Counted from the first letter of the stretch, positions 1 through 9,790 are shown. The stretch is DNA of 64,000 nucleotides from Candidatus Gemmiger stercoravium (GCA_019119835.1 DWWE01000015.1:1-64000), one strand, 5' to 3'. Numbers and translations are program-made. Notes: a model not told the origin generated them from the letters alone.

Positions 1-60
1 GTCGCAGAATGCAAGCGCCGTCCAAGGCGCGCCGCATGATGCGGGCACCGCAACCCGGAC

Positions 61-146
61 ATACACAAGGGGAAACAGCCGCGTTAGGCAATTGCCGTGC
101 GCGGCTGTTGCCTCTTGTGCAGCGTGTCGAGGAACTCGACACGCTG
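61..146 (-). repeat. Truncated copy (A) of a dispersed multi-hairpin repeat
   Basis: Contains atacacaaggggaaacagccgcgttaggcaattgccgtgcgcggctgttgcctcttgtg and the hairpin agcgtgtcgag-gaa-ctcgacacgct. These match the copies near 4.7, 12.9 and 33.4 kb; the second half of the element is missing. Confidence 0.85.
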
Positions 147-148
147 AA

Positions 149-180
149 AAACCCCCGCCGCAGATCTGCGGCGGGGGTTT
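149..180. terminator. Bidirectional intrinsic terminator hairpin
   Basis: Perfect palindrome AAACCCCCGCCGCAGATCTGCGGCGGGGGTTT just downstream of the ferredoxin ORF. Confidence 0.8.
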
Positions 181-201
181 ATCCATTTGCGGTCCGAAAA
201 A

Positions 202-369
202 TTATTCCGGCTGAATGGCACCGGTGGGGCAGACGCCCTCGCAGGCGCCGCAATCGACGCAGGCAGAAGCGTCCACGACAGCCTTGTCGGCCATGCTGAT
301 GGCGCCGACCGGGCAGGTGTCAACGCAAGCGCCGCAGGCGACGCACTCGCTGGTAACGGTATGAGCCAT
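202..369 (-). CDS. 2[4Fe-4S] ferredoxin, 55 aa
   Basis: Minus-strand translation MAHTVTSECVACGACVDTCPVGAISMADKAVVDASACVDCGACEGVCPTGAIQPE* has two CxxCxxCxxxCP clusters. It is below the ORF-track length cut-off. Confidence 0.95.
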   Translation of the reverse strand: MAHTVTSECVACGACVDTCPVGAISMADKAVVDASACVDCGACEGVCPTGAIQPE

Positions 370-563
370 GGTGAAACTCCTTATCTCCGTGCGGTATGAT
401 TTTTCCCGCCGCCGCTCTGCACGGTAAACGCCGGTTGGTACGCAGGCAGGCCGGGCAGGATGCGCCGCCCCGCTGCGTTTTCCTTATTGTAGCACCCCGC
501 CGGGCGGTTATTCAAGCCTAACTTCGTTGTTTTTTGTGGTTTGTGCCCAAAAAAGGCCGGCCG

Positions 564-591
564 GAAAAAGTTGCCCTTCGTCAACTTTTTC
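564..591. terminator. Intrinsic terminator, likely bidirectional
   Basis: GAAAAAGTTG-cccttcgt-CAACTTTTTC stem-loop downstream of the AraC-family gene. Confidence 0.6.
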
Positions 592-705
592 GGTTTTGGC
601 CTGTGGTCGCGTTTTTTGCCCGGCGCCGGGGTGCGGCGGCGTCTTTCTTCTTGCAGGAAGGCGGAAAACATGGTATAATGTCAGCAGTGCATACCGCACA
701 GTTTT

Positions 706-1578
706 TCAGCCGTTTTCCCGCACGCTTTGGGCATATTGCCGCGGCGTGGCCCCGTACTCGCTGCGGAAAGCCCGGTAGAAATTGGCGTAGTCGCCGAAGC
801 CGCAGTAGCCGCATGCCTCGCTGGGGGCCACGCCCCCCGCCAGCAGCTGCTTGGCGATCAGCAGCCGCTTTTGCAGGATATACCGGTGGACCGTGGTGCC
901 CACCTGGGAGTCGAACTTGCGCAGCAGGTGGTATTTGCTGATGAAGAATTTTTCGGCCAGCAGGTCCAGGGTCAGCGGCTCGTTGTAGTGCTCGTTGATG
1001 TAGGCCACCACCGCATCCACCACCTGGTCGGTGGAGCAGTCGGCGTTTTTCTGGGTGCGGCGGTCGGCGGCGGCCTTGTTCAGCTCCACCAGAAGTTCCA
1101 CCAGGCAGCCGGCGGCCAGCAGGTCGTCGCCGTAGTCGCTCCGGGCGTGCAGTTCGCCCAGCCGTTCCAGCCGGCGGCGCATCTCGGCGCTGGCCGCCCC
1201 GGGCAGCCGCAGCAGGTTGGTGTGGCCGGGGATGCTGGTGTCAAAGCAGCGGGTCAGGCTGGTGCGCGGGCTGGAGTGCCGCTCCAGGTAGCTGCGGGCC
1301 ACCCACAGCACGATCCGCTCGTAGGGTTCGCTGTCGGTGGCGATGCGGGCCTGGTGCAGTTCCAGCGGGCTGACCAGCATCAGGTCGCCGGGGCGCATCT
1401 TGTACAGGTGATTTTCCACAATATAGCTCACCTGGCCGCGCAGCAGCAGGTAGACCTCGTAAAAATCGTGATGGTGCAGTGCCACCTCGTTCATATAGGT
1501 GCTGCGGTAGCGGTAGACCTCGAAGTCGCTGGCGATCATCGTCTGGCGGCGGGTGTAGGGCTGAAACGGGGCGGGCAT
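706..1578 (-). CDS. AraC family transcriptional regulator with N-terminal cupin domain
   Basis: HHHDFYEVYLLLRGQVSY cupin segment and C-terminal double HTH (FISKYHLLRKFDSQVGTTVHRYILQKRLLIAKQLL...CGFGDYANFYRAFRSEYGATPRQY). Start placed at the ATG preceded by AGGAGAAGG. Confidence 0.9.
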   Translation of the reverse strand: MPAPFQPYTRRQTMIASDFEVYRYRSTYMNEVALHHHDFYEVYLLLRGQVSYIVENHLYKMRPGDLMLVSPLELHQARIATDSEPYERIVLWVARSYLERHSSPRTSLTRCFDTSIPGHTNLLRLPGAASAEMRRRLERLGELHARSDYGDDLLAAGCLVELLVELNKAAADRRTQKNADCSTDQVVDAVVAYINEHYNEPLTLDLLAEKFFISKYHLLRKFDSQVGTTVHRYILQKRLLIAKQLLAGGVAPSEACGYCGFGDYANFYRAFRSEYGATPRQYAQSVRENG

Positions 1579-1780
1579 GGTCCTTCTCCTTTCCGGCGGG
1601 CGCCGCAGCCCCCGCCGATCCATACCTGTATTCTAACGCAATTTTTACAATCTTTCAAGCAATTCCTTCAATTTGATTTGCAAAAAGAACGTCGTATACT
1701 AGGGGACAGAAGCACGGCGGACCCACCGCCCGCCGGTCCCCAAGCATAAATCCAGGCATTGACAAGGAGTGTGTTTCGCT

Positions 1781-3400
1781 ATGCAAATGAACGCTGCATC
1801 CATCCAGAACCAGAAGGCCGAATGGGAGGCCCTGGGCGTCAAGGTTCCCGCCTTTGACCGCCCGGCCGTCGTCGCCGCCACCAAAGAACACCCGATCTGG
1901 GTCCACTTCGGCGCCGGCAACATCTTCCGCGGCTTCATCGCCGCGCTGCAGCAGAAGCTGCTGGACGAAGGGCTGTCCGACAAGGGCATCATCGCCGCCG
2001 ACACCTTTGACTACGACATCATCACCAAGATCTACGACCCCTATGACAACCTGACCATGATGGTCACCCTGAACCCCGACGGCACCACCAGCCGCGAGAT
2101 CATCGGCTCGGTGGTGGAGGGGCTGCGCGCCGACTCCTCCGACGCCGGCCAGATGGCCCGCTTCAAGGAGATCTTCACCGATCCCAGCCTGCAGATGATC
2201 TCCTTCACCATCACCGAGAAGGGCTATGCGATCTACCGGCCGGACGGCAGCCTGATGCCGGTGGTGCAGGCCGACATTGACGAAGGCCCCAGCAAGGCCC
2301 GCCACGCCATGAGCATGGTGGCCGCCCTGCTGCTGGAGCGCTTCAACGCCGGCAAGTACCCGCTGGCCGTGGTCAGCATGGACAACTGCAGCCACAACGG
2401 CGAAAAGCTGCAGTCCAGCGTGATGGCCGTGGCCAAGGCATGGCTGGAGAAGGGCTATGTGGGCCAGGACTTCATCGACTACCTGACCGACGAGAGCAAG
2501 ATCGCCTTCCCCTGGTCGATGATCGACAAGATCACCCCGCGTCCCCACAAGATCGTGGAGGAGCAGCTGGCCAAGGACGGCATTGAGGGCATGACCCCCA
2601 TCGTCACCGGCAAGAACACCTTCATCGCGGCCTTTGTCAACGCCGAGCGGCCCCAGTACCTGGTGGTGGAGGACAAGTTCCCCAACGGCCGTCCCCCGCT
2701 GGAAAAGGCCGGCGTCTACCTGACCGACCGCGACACCGTCAACAAGACCGAGCGGATGAAGGTCACCACCTGCCTGAACCCGCTGCACACCGCCATGAGC
2801 GTGTACGGCTGCATGCTGGGCTACACCCTGATCTGCGACGAGATGAAGGACGCCGACATCGTCGCGCTGATCAAGCGGCTGGGCTATGTGGAAGGTCTGC
2901 CCGTGGTGGTCAACCCGGGCATCCTGGACCCCAAGGCTTTCATTGACGAGGTGGTGGAGCAGCGCCTGCCCAACCCCTTCATGCCCGACGCGCCCCAGCG
3001 CATCGCCACCGACACCTCCCAGAAGGTGGGCATCCGCTTTGGCGAGACCATCAAGAGCTACATCGCCGAGGGCCGCGACCTGAACACCCTGGTTTCCATC
3101 CCGCTGGCGCTGGCCGGCTGGCTGCGCTACCTGCTGGCGGTGGACGACGAGGGCAAAGCCTTTGAGGTGAGCTCCGACCCGCTGAAGGACGAACTGCAGG
3201 CCAAGCTCGCCGGCATCGAGGCCGGCAAGCCCGAGACCTACAACGGCCAGCTCAAGGGCATCCTGAACAACGCCTCCATCTTCGGCGTGGACCTGACCAC
3301 CACCCCGCTGGCCGACAAGATCGAACAGTACTTCGTGGCCGAGCTGGCCGGCCCCGGCGCCGTGCGCAAGACCCTGCACGACGCGCTGGCCGAAGCGTGA
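1781..3400 (+). CDS. uxuB: Mannitol dehydrogenase family protein / fructuronate reductase-like
   Basis: Long-chain polyol dehydrogenase features (HFGAGNIFRGFIAALQQ, SMDNCSHNGEKL, CLNPLHTAMSVYGCMLGY) and position directly upstream of uxuA. Confidence 0.8.
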   Translation: MQMNAASIQNQKAEWEALGVKVPAFDRPAVVAATKEHPIWVHFGAGNIFRGFIAALQQKLLDEGLSDKGIIAADTFDYDIITKIYDPYDNLTMMVTLNPDGTTSREIIGSVVEGLRADSSDAGQMARFKEIFTDPSLQMISFTITEKGYAIYRPDGSLMPVVQADIDEGPSKARHAMSMVAALLLERFNAGKYPLAVVSMDNCSHNGEKLQSSVMAVAKAWLEKGYVGQDFIDYLTDESKIAFPWSMIDKITPRPHKIVEEQLAKDGIEGMTPIVTGKNTFIAAFVNAERPQYLVVEDKFPNGRPPLEKAGVYLTDRDTVNKTERMKVTTCLNPLHTAMSVYGCMLGYTLICDEMKDADIVALIKRLGYVEGLPVVVNPGILDPKAFIDEVVEQRLPNPFMPDAPQRIATDTSQKVGIRFGETIKSYIAEGRDLNTLVSIPLALAGWLRYLLAVDDEGKAFEVSSDPLKDELQAKLAGIEAGKPETYNGQLKGILNNASIFGVDLTTTPLADKIEQYFVAELAGPGAVRKTLHDALAEA

Positions 3401-3466
3401 GCCGCCCCGATCCCCCCGGAATTCCGGCGCTGTGCGCCGCGAACAGATAAATAAGGAGGAAACACT

Positions 3467-4564
3467 ATGCCTATGCAAATGGGATGGCGCTGGTACGGCG
3501 AGGGCAACGACCCCGTCACCCTGGGCGACATCAAGCAGATCCCCGGCGTGTCCACCATCGTGTGGGCGCTGCACGACAAGATGCCCGGCGAGATCTGGGA
3601 AGTGGACGAGATCAAGAAGGTCGTGGACCAGATCGAATCCTACGGCTTCAACGCCGACGTGGTGGAGAGCGTCAACGTCCATGACGACATCAAGATCGGC
3701 CTGCCCACCCGGGACCAGTACATCGAAAACTACAAGCAGTGCATCCGCAACCTGTCCCAGTTCGGCGTCAAGGTGATCTGCTACAACTTCATGCCGATCT
3801 TCGACTGGACCCGCACCGACCTGTTCCACCCGGTGGGCGACGGTTCCACCGCCCTGTTCTACCAGAAGGACATGATCAAGGACGACTACAAGGCCATGGC
3901 CGAGTACATCCTGAGCTTCACCGAGAAGTATCACATGACCTTCCCCGGCTGGGAACCCGAGCGGATGGCCAAGCTGGACGAGCTGTTCAAGGCTTACGCC
4001 CCGGTCACCAAGGAAAAACTGTGGGAGAACCTGAAGTACTTCCTGGAAGCCATCATGCCCACCTGCCGGGAATGCGACATCAAGATGGCCATTCACATGG
4101 ACGACCCGCCATGGGACATCTTCGGCCTGCCCCGCCTGATGGTGGACGAGGCCAGCATCCAGCGGTTCCTGACCATGGTGGACGACCCGTACAACTGCCT
4201 GACGCTGTGCTCCGGCAGCCTGAACGCCAACCCCGACAACAATGTGGCCGACATCGTTCGCAAGCACTGCGACCGCATCGCCTTCGCCCACATCCGCAAC
4301 ATCCACCACTTCCCCAACGGCGACTTCAGTGAAGCGGCCCACCGCGACTGCTGCGGCGAGACCGGCATCATCGAGATCCTGCGCGCCTACCACGACTGCG
4401 GCTTTGAAGGGTACATCCGCCCCGACCACGGCCGTCAGCTGTGGGAGGAAGGCCCCGGCAGCTGCCGCCCCGGCTACGGCAAGTATGACCGTGCGCTGGG
4501 CATCCAGTACATGCTGGGCGTCTGGGATCTGCTGGACCGCCTGGACGAAGAAAAGCACAAGTAA
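3467..4564 (+). CDS. uxuA: Mannonate dehydratase
   Basis: MGWRWYGEGNDPVTLGDIKQIPGV, HMDDPPWDIFGLPRL and HIRNIHHFPNGDFSEAAHR are typical of UxuA. Confidence 0.95.
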   Translation: MPMQMGWRWYGEGNDPVTLGDIKQIPGVSTIVWALHDKMPGEIWEVDEIKKVVDQIESYGFNADVVESVNVHDDIKIGLPTRDQYIENYKQCIRNLSQFGVKVICYNFMPIFDWTRTDLFHPVGDGSTALFYQKDMIKDDYKAMAEYILSFTEKYHMTFPGWEPERMAKLDELFKAYAPVTKEKLWENLKYFLEAIMPTCRECDIKMAIHMDDPPWDIFGLPRLMVDEASIQRFLTMVDDPYNCLTLCSGSLNANPDNNVADIVRKHCDRIAFAHIRNIHHFPNGDFSEAAHRDCCGETGIIEILRAYHDCGFEGYIRPDHGRQLWEEGPGSCRPGYGKYDRALGIQYMLGVWDLLDRLDEEKHK

Positions 4565-4585
4565 AACACACCTGCCGCACATTTC

Positions 4586-4620
4586 CGAAGACGGGGGACC
4601 CCAAGGGTCCCCCGTCTTCG
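4586..4620 (+). terminator. Intrinsic terminator after uxuA
   Basis: CGAAGACGGGGGACCC-caa-GGGTCCCCCGTCTTCG. Confidence 0.75.
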
Positions 4621-4722
4621 CGTGCCGGGAGGCCCGGCAGGGCGGGGCGGCTTTCCCAGAACTTTTACACCAACTTGCCGCCCGGGCCTTGTGCGGCGGG
4701 GGAAAATCGGGTATAATATATG

Positions 4723-4938
4723 CAGCGTGTCGAGAAACTCGACACGCTGCAAAAGGGGCAACAGCCGCGCACGGCAATTGCCTAACGCGTCTGTTTCCCC
4801 TTTTGGGAACCCCTTCGACAAAATTTTGCGGCAAATCGCGCACTCGTCGCTATGCTCCTCGCACACAATTTGCCGCAAAATTTCCCTGTCGGTGTCGCCG
4901 TCGTCGGCGCATGTCCGCCGACGGCGACGGTTTTTGAC
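4723..4938 (+). repeat. Copy B of the dispersed multi-hairpin repeat
   Basis: Ordered hairpins: GCGTGTCGAG/CTCGACACGC; ACAGCCGCG...CGCGTCTGT; TTTTGCGGCAAAT/ATTTGCCGCAAAA; GTCGCCGTCGTCGGC/GCCGACGGCGAC. Confidence 0.9.
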
Positions 4939-4979
4939 TTTATAAGTTCACAAGATTTTCCCCGATGGAGGGTCGAAAC

Positions 4980-5603
4980 ATGAAACTGACAAAACGCATT
5001 GGCGTGGCGGCGCTGGCGCTGGTCCTGGCGTTGAGCCTGACCGCCTGCAGCCCCAAGGATATGCTGGGCAATATGATCCTGGGCGTGGCCGACCTGTTCG
5101 GCCTGCGCAGCGAGAGCAGCAACGACGACGAGGCCGAGGAGACCGTCGCCACCCCCGGCGGCAGCATCTCCTTCCCCGAAGGGATGGACACCCAGAGCCG
5201 CTTCCCCACGATGGTGTCCGGCGATACGCTGTACATCGCCTTCAACGGCATCTCCAACCGCAGCACCGACTACTTTGTGGCGGCGAGCGATACCGTGACC
5301 CTGACCGCCTACGCCACCACCGAATCGGCCACCATCCTGGAGTTCAAGGCCGCCCTGTGGGAACTTTCGGACGACCAGACCAAGACCAGCTATCTGCAGG
5401 GGTCCACCGTCTACTTCCCCACCGGGGGCGAGTGTTCCACCTACACCGTCTCGGGCCTGACGCCGGGCAAGATGTACAAGGTGACGGTGAGCTACGATTC
5501 CGTCAGCTACTACATCACCGGCGGCATGACCGTGACCGGCGTTGGCAGCGAACAGCTGACCTCGCTGAGCGACGACACCACCGGGGACGGCTCTGACGCC
5601 TGA
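4980..5603 (+). CDS. Predicted lipoprotein of unknown function
   Basis: MKLTKRIGVAALALVLALSLTACSPK signal peptide with LTAC lipobox. Confidence 0.8.
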   Translation: MKLTKRIGVAALALVLALSLTACSPKDMLGNMILGVADLFGLRSESSNDDEAEETVATPGGSISFPEGMDTQSRFPTMVSGDTLYIAFNGISNRSTDYFVAASDTVTLTAYATTESATILEFKAALWELSDDQTKTSYLQGSTVYFPTGGECSTYTVSGLTPGKMYKVTVSYDSVSYYITGGMTVTGVGSEQLTSLSDDTTGDGSDA

Positions 5604-5697
5604 GACCCTGACGGCTGCGCCACCGGACCGCGCCTTTTCCCTGCGGGGAGAGGCACGGTCCTTTTTGCGGCCGATTTTTTGCAAGGAGGAACCGCAG

Positions 5698-6636
5698 ATG
5701 CACAAAACCTTGGACCGCACCCAGCTGCGCAACACCCTGCTGCTGGTGCTGGGGGCCCTGATCTGGGGCGTGGCCTTTGTGGCCCAGAGCGTGGGCAGCG
5801 GGTATGTGGGGGCCTACACCTTTCTGGCGGCCCGCAGCTGGCTGGCCTGCGCGTTTCTGCTGGGGCTGCTGGCGGTGCGCCGGGCCGGGCAGCGCCGCCG
5901 CGGGCTGCGGGTGCCCTTCTGGCTGGCGCCCAAAAAGCTGGCGCTGGGCGGGCTGCTGTGCGGCGCCGCGCTGTTTGCGGCTTCGGCCGCCCAGCAGATG
6001 GGGGTGGGTACCACCAGCACCGCCAAGGCCGGGTTTTTGACCGCACTGTATGTGGTGATCGTGCCGGTGCTGGGGCTGCTGGCCGGGCGGCGGCCCGGGG
6101 CCCGGCTGTGGGTCTGCGTGGCGGTGAGCGTGGCGGGGCTGTACCTGCTCTGCCTGGCCGGGCGGGACACCCTGAGCCTGACCGGCGGCGAATGGCTGCT
6201 GCTGCTCTGCGCGCTGCTGTTTGCGCTGCAGATCCTGCTGGTGGGGCATTTCGGCCCCCAGCTGGACGGGGTGCAGCTGAGCTTTGTGGAGTTTTTTGTG
6301 ACGGCGGCGCTGTCCACCGTCTTCATGTTCCTGTTTGAGCAGCCCACCCTGCCCCAGCTGGCCGGGGCGGCGGTGGCCATCCTGTACTGCGGCATCCTGT
6401 CCAGCGGGGTGGGCTACACCCTGCAGATCGTGGGGCAGCAGAACCTGGACCCCACCATCGCCAGCATGGCCATGTGCCTGGAAAGCGTCTTCAGTGCGCT
6501 GGCCGGCTGGCTTCTGCTGCACCAGACCCTGTCCGCCACCGAGCTGCTGGGCTGCGGGCTGATGTTCGCCGCCATCGTGGGCGCCCAGCTGCCCGACCGC
6601 AAAAAGGCCGGACCCGACCGGGACCCGGGCGCATAA
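5698..6636 (+). CDS. DMT superfamily (EamA) transporter
   Basis: Ten-TM-like pattern, LGALIWGVAFVAQSVG start and EamA-type repeat; RBS AAGGAGG upstream. Confidence 0.9.
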   Translation: MHKTLDRTQLRNTLLLVLGALIWGVAFVAQSVGSGYVGAYTFLAARSWLACAFLLGLLAVRRAGQRRRGLRVPFWLAPKKLALGGLLCGAALFAASAAQQMGVGTTSTAKAGFLTALYVVIVPVLGLLAGRRPGARLWVCVAVSVAGLYLLCLAGRDTLSLTGGEWLLLLCALLFALQILLVGHFGPQLDGVQLSFVEFFVTAALSTVFMFLFEQPTLPQLAGAAVAILYCGILSSGVGYTLQIVGQQNLDPTIASMAMCLESVFSALAGWLLLHQTLSATELLGCGLMFAAIVGAQLPDRKKAGPDRDPGA

Positions 6637-6666
6637 AGCCGCCTGTCCCCGCCGCCTGTCCCCGAA

Positions 6667-6702
6667 AAAAAATCCGTGGAGAACATTCTCCACGGATTTT
6701 TT
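6667..6702. terminator. Bidirectional intrinsic terminator
   Basis: AAAAATCCGTGGAGAA-ca-TTCTCCACGGATTTTT between convergent genes. Confidence 0.85.
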
Positions 6703-6725
6703 GCTTTTGCCGGCAAGCGGCCCGA

Positions 6726-7865
6726 TCAGCCCCGGGTGCCTTCCACGCTGGAATCGGTGCTCCAGCCCTGGAGATCGGTGGGGGTCAGGCTGTCCGCCCA
6801 GCGGCCGTCGGCCTGGGCGGCGTTCCACTCGTCCCAGGCGGCCTGGCTGCGGATGGTGGTGCCGGTGAGGTACTTGTCATCCCAGGGGTTTTCCGGGTCG
6901 GGGTCGGTGGGGTCCCAGCCGCGCAGCGTCTCGTCGGCCGGGTCGGTGTAGATGGTGCCGGGCTTGCCCATCGGGCCGGGGTCGTCGGGGTCGTCATAGA
7001 CGATGACCCGGGTGCCGATTTCGCAGTTGTCGTAGATCCACTTCACATCGTTGACCATCAGCCGCACACAGCCCAGGCTGGCCGGGGTGCCCAGCTCGTT
7101 GAACTGGTCATACTCCACATCGTCCTTGTGCTGGGTGTAGTAGGGCACGCTGTGGAACAGATAAACGTCCCAGATGCGGGTGGCATACTGGCCGTAGCTG
7201 GGGCCGGCCAGCGCCCGCCAGTCGTAGTTCACCGGGGTGGCGTAGAAGCCCAGCGGGGTCTCGGTGTCCTCCCCTTCCTTGCCGGCGCTGCAGACCATCG
7301 CCATATAGGGCACGGTGTAGCGGCCCTCCTCGTCCAGGGTGTAGACGGTGACGGTGGAGGCCGACCGGTTGACCGCGATCAGGTAGGGGAAGCCCTCCTT
7401 CTCGGTGACGTCGATCCCCTCGCTGACGAAGAACTCATCGCTGCTGAGCCTGTCCATCAGCGCCTTGCCCCGCTCGTTCCAGGTGGCGGGGTCGGTGACC
7501 ACCGGCGCGTCCTTGGTGGCGTTGGCGGAGACAGTGGCCATCACCTCGGCGATGCGCTGTTCCTCCTCGCTCATGGCGGGGGTGGGTTCGGGGGTGGGCT
7601 CGGCCACCGACTCGGCCGGGGCGGCAGCGGGCTGGATGGTGGTGTCGGCGCCGGTCGCGTCCTTGCGGCGGCCGAAAAGCAGGAAGACGCAGACCAGCAT
7701 CACCAGGGCCAGGATCCCCAGGCAGGCGGCGCCGGTGACGGCCGCCCGCCGGCGGGCGGCGGCCTCCCGGGCGCGGCGGCGGGCGGCGGCCCGGGCCTGG
7801 GGCCGGCTGTGGGGCTGCCCGGCAGGGCGCGGGCGGCGGGACGGGTCGGGGCGTTGGTTGGGCAT
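6726..7865 (-). CDS. L,D-transpeptidase (YkuD domain), membrane anchored
   Basis: N-terminal TM segment; catalytic-type motif LGTPASLGCVRLMVNDVKWIYDNC. Confidence 0.9.
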   Translation of the reverse strand: MPNQRPDPSRRPRPAGQPHSRPQARAAARRRAREAAARRRAAVTGAACLGILALVMLVCVFLLFGRRKDATGADTTIQPAAAPAESVAEPTPEPTPAMSEEEQRIAEVMATVSANATKDAPVVTDPATWNERGKALMDRLSSDEFFVSEGIDVTEKEGFPYLIAVNRSASTVTVYTLDEEGRYTVPYMAMVCSAGKEGEDTETPLGFYATPVNYDWRALAGPSYGQYATRIWDVYLFHSVPYYTQHKDDVEYDQFNELGTPASLGCVRLMVNDVKWIYDNCEIGTRVIVYDDPDDPGPMGKPGTIYTDPADETLRGWDPTDPDPENPWDDKYLTGTTIRSQAAWDEWNAAQADGRWADSLTPTDLQGWSTDSSVEGTRG

Positions 7866-7897
7866 AGGGAAGACTCCTCTCCTGGGTGCAGGCGGCG

Positions 7898-9088
7898 TCA
7901 GCCGCGGTACTGTTCCTTCACAAAGCGTTCAAGGGCGGCAAAGCTGCGCTGCACCTTTTCGGTGTCGATGCAGTAGGCCATGCGGAAGTAGCCGGGGCAG
8001 CCGAAGGTATCGCCGGGCACCAGGGCCAGGTCGTAAGCCTGGGCCTTGCGGCAGAAGGCAACCGCATCCTCCTCCAGCGCTTTGGGGAAGATGTAGAAGG
8101 TGCCGCCGGGGCGCACCACCGTGAAGCCCAGCCCCACCAGTTCGTCCCACAGCAGCCGCATGTTCCGCTCATACACCGAAAGGTCGCTGGTCTTGTCCAG
8201 GCAGCGGGCCACCGCCAGCTGGATCAGGCTGGCCGGGCAGTTGTGGCCGGTGCCGCGGCTGATCTGGCCGCACATCGGCACGATCCGGTCGGCCATCTCG
8301 CAGCGGGGGTTGGCGGCCACGTAGCCGATGCGCTCGCCGGGCAGCGACAGACTTTTGGAGAAGGAATAGCAGGTCAGGGTATCGGCATAGTATACGGCGG
8401 GGTGCTGCTGGGCGGCCCCGTCAAAGACGATCTCCCGGTAGGGTTCGTCCGAGATCAGGAAGATATGGTGGCCGAAACGGGCCGAGGCCGCCCGCAGCAG
8501 GTCGGCCAGGCGGGCGAGGGTCTCGGGGCTGTAGGCGATGCCCGAGGGGTTGTTGGGGGTGTTGATGAGCACCGCCGCGGTGTTTGCGTCCAGCATGGAT
8601 TCAAAGGCGTCGAAGTCGATCTGGAAATCCTCCACCCGGGGGGGCACCACCCGCAGGCGGCAGCCGGCGCCCTCCACATAGGGCTTGTACTCGGGGAAAT
8701 AGGGGGCGAAGGTGAGCACGTCCTGCCCGGGTTCGGCCACGCAGCGCAGCGCGTGGGCCAGCGCCCCGGCCGCGCCGGTGGTCATGAAGATGTGGTCAAG
8801 GGTGTAGTCCATGCCGAAGCGGCGGTTGAGGTCTTCGGCCACGGCGGCCCGGACCGAGGGGATGGTCAGGGTGGGGCTGTAGCCGTGCAGCGCCACCGGC
8901 TCCTCGGTGTCCAGCAGGTCGCGGACGGCCCGGGTGAACTCGGGCGGGCAGGGCACGCTGGGGTTGCCCAGCGAGTAGTCGAAGACATTCTCGTACCCGA
9001 TCTGTGCGCCCCGGGCGGCGCTCCACTCGGCCAGCTGGCGGATCACCGAGGTGCCGCCCAGCATATCCAAATACTTCTGTGCAATCAT
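7898..9088 (-). CDS. Pyridoxal-phosphate-dependent aminotransferase (class I/II)
   Basis: NTPNNPSGIAYS, YSFSKSLSLPGERIGY (PLP Lys) and TTGAAGALAHAL. Confidence 0.9.
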   Translation of the reverse strand: MIAQKYLDMLGGTSVIRQLAEWSAARGAQIGYENVFDYSLGNPSVPCPPEFTRAVRDLLDTEEPVALHGYSPTLTIPSVRAAVAEDLNRRFGMDYTLDHIFMTTGAAGALAHALRCVAEPGQDVLTFAPYFPEYKPYVEGAGCRLRVVPPRVEDFQIDFDAFESMLDANTAAVLINTPNNPSGIAYSPETLARLADLLRAASARFGHHIFLISDEPYREIVFDGAAQQHPAVYYADTLTCYSFSKSLSLPGERIGYVAANPRCEMADRIVPMCGQISRGTGHNCPASLIQLAVARCLDKTSDLSVYERNMRLLWDELVGLGFTVVRPGGTFYIFPKALEEDAVAFCRKAQAYDLALVPGDTFGCPGYFRMAYCIDTEKVQRSFAALERFVKEQYRG

Positions 9089-9109
9089 TCTGCGTTCCTT
9101 CCCTTCCGT

Positions 9110-9790
9110 TTATTCGTCTGATGCGCCGCCCGCCGGGCCGGCCAGCACCACCCGCTCCAGCGCGGCGGCGTCGGCGGCCAGGTAGCGGGCGCCCTCCTGC
9201 TGCAGTTCCTGCCGGGTACGGAAGCCCCACAGCACGCCGCAGCAGTCCAGCCCGGCGTTGCGGGCGGTCTGCACGTCCACATTGCTGTCCCCCACATACA
9301 GGGTGGCAGCGGGGTCGGCCCCCAGGGCCGCCAGCAGCGCCCGGGTTCCCTCGGGCGCCGGCTTGACCGGAGTGTCGGGGCGCTGGCCCCGCACCAGGTC
9401 AAAGAGGGCGGGGTCGAAATAGCTCGCCACCACCTCCCTGGCCAGCGGGTCTGCCTTGTTGGAGAAGACCGCCAGCTGCACGCCGGCAGCCTTGAGCCGG
9501 CCCAGCATCGCCGGGATGCCCGGGTAGGGGGTGGTCTTGTCCCGCAGGTGGGCGCCGTAGTCGGCCTGGAACCAGGCCAGCGCCTCGGCCAGTTCCGCCG
9601 GGGTGCGGTGTTCGGGCGGGGCCAGCCGCTCGATCAGCTTGGGGATGCCGTTGCCCACAAAGTAGCGGAACTCCTCCGCCGTGTGGGTGGGCCAGCCCCG
9701 GTCCGCGCACAGGCGGTTGCCTGCGTCGGCCAGGTCGTCCAGTGTGTTGAGCAGCGTTCCATCCAGGTCAAATACAACGGTCTTGTACAT
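9110..9790 (-). CDS. HAD family hydrolase, phosphoglycolate phosphatase-like
   Basis: FDLDGTLLNTLDDL, AVFSNK and YVGDSNVDVQTARNAGL motifs. Confidence 0.9.
   Translation of the reverse strand: MYKTVVFDLDGTLLNTLDDLADAGNRLCADRGWPTHTAEEFRYFVGNGIPKLIERLAPPEHRTPAELAEALAWFQADYGAHLRDKTTPYPGIPAMLGRLKAAGVQLAVFSNKADPLAREVVASYFDPALFDLVRGQRPDTPVKPAPEGTRALLAALGADPAATLYVGDSNVDVQTARNAGLDCCGVLWGFRTRQELQQEGARYLAADAAALERVVLAGPAGGASDE

Noticed and set aside
1655-4843. 1062 aa minus-strand ORF opposite uxuB/uxuA
   Set aside because: Shadow ORF caused by high-GC codon bias on the opposite strand; repetitive V/G/Q/H-rich translation with no domain, while the + strand carries clear uxuB/uxuA.
4622-4945. Arginine/serine-rich ORFs within the repeat copies (also 12846-13283, 33298-33698)
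   Set aside because: Open frames arise from the hairpin repeat and are similar only because the repeat is; frames differ between copies and lack RBS.
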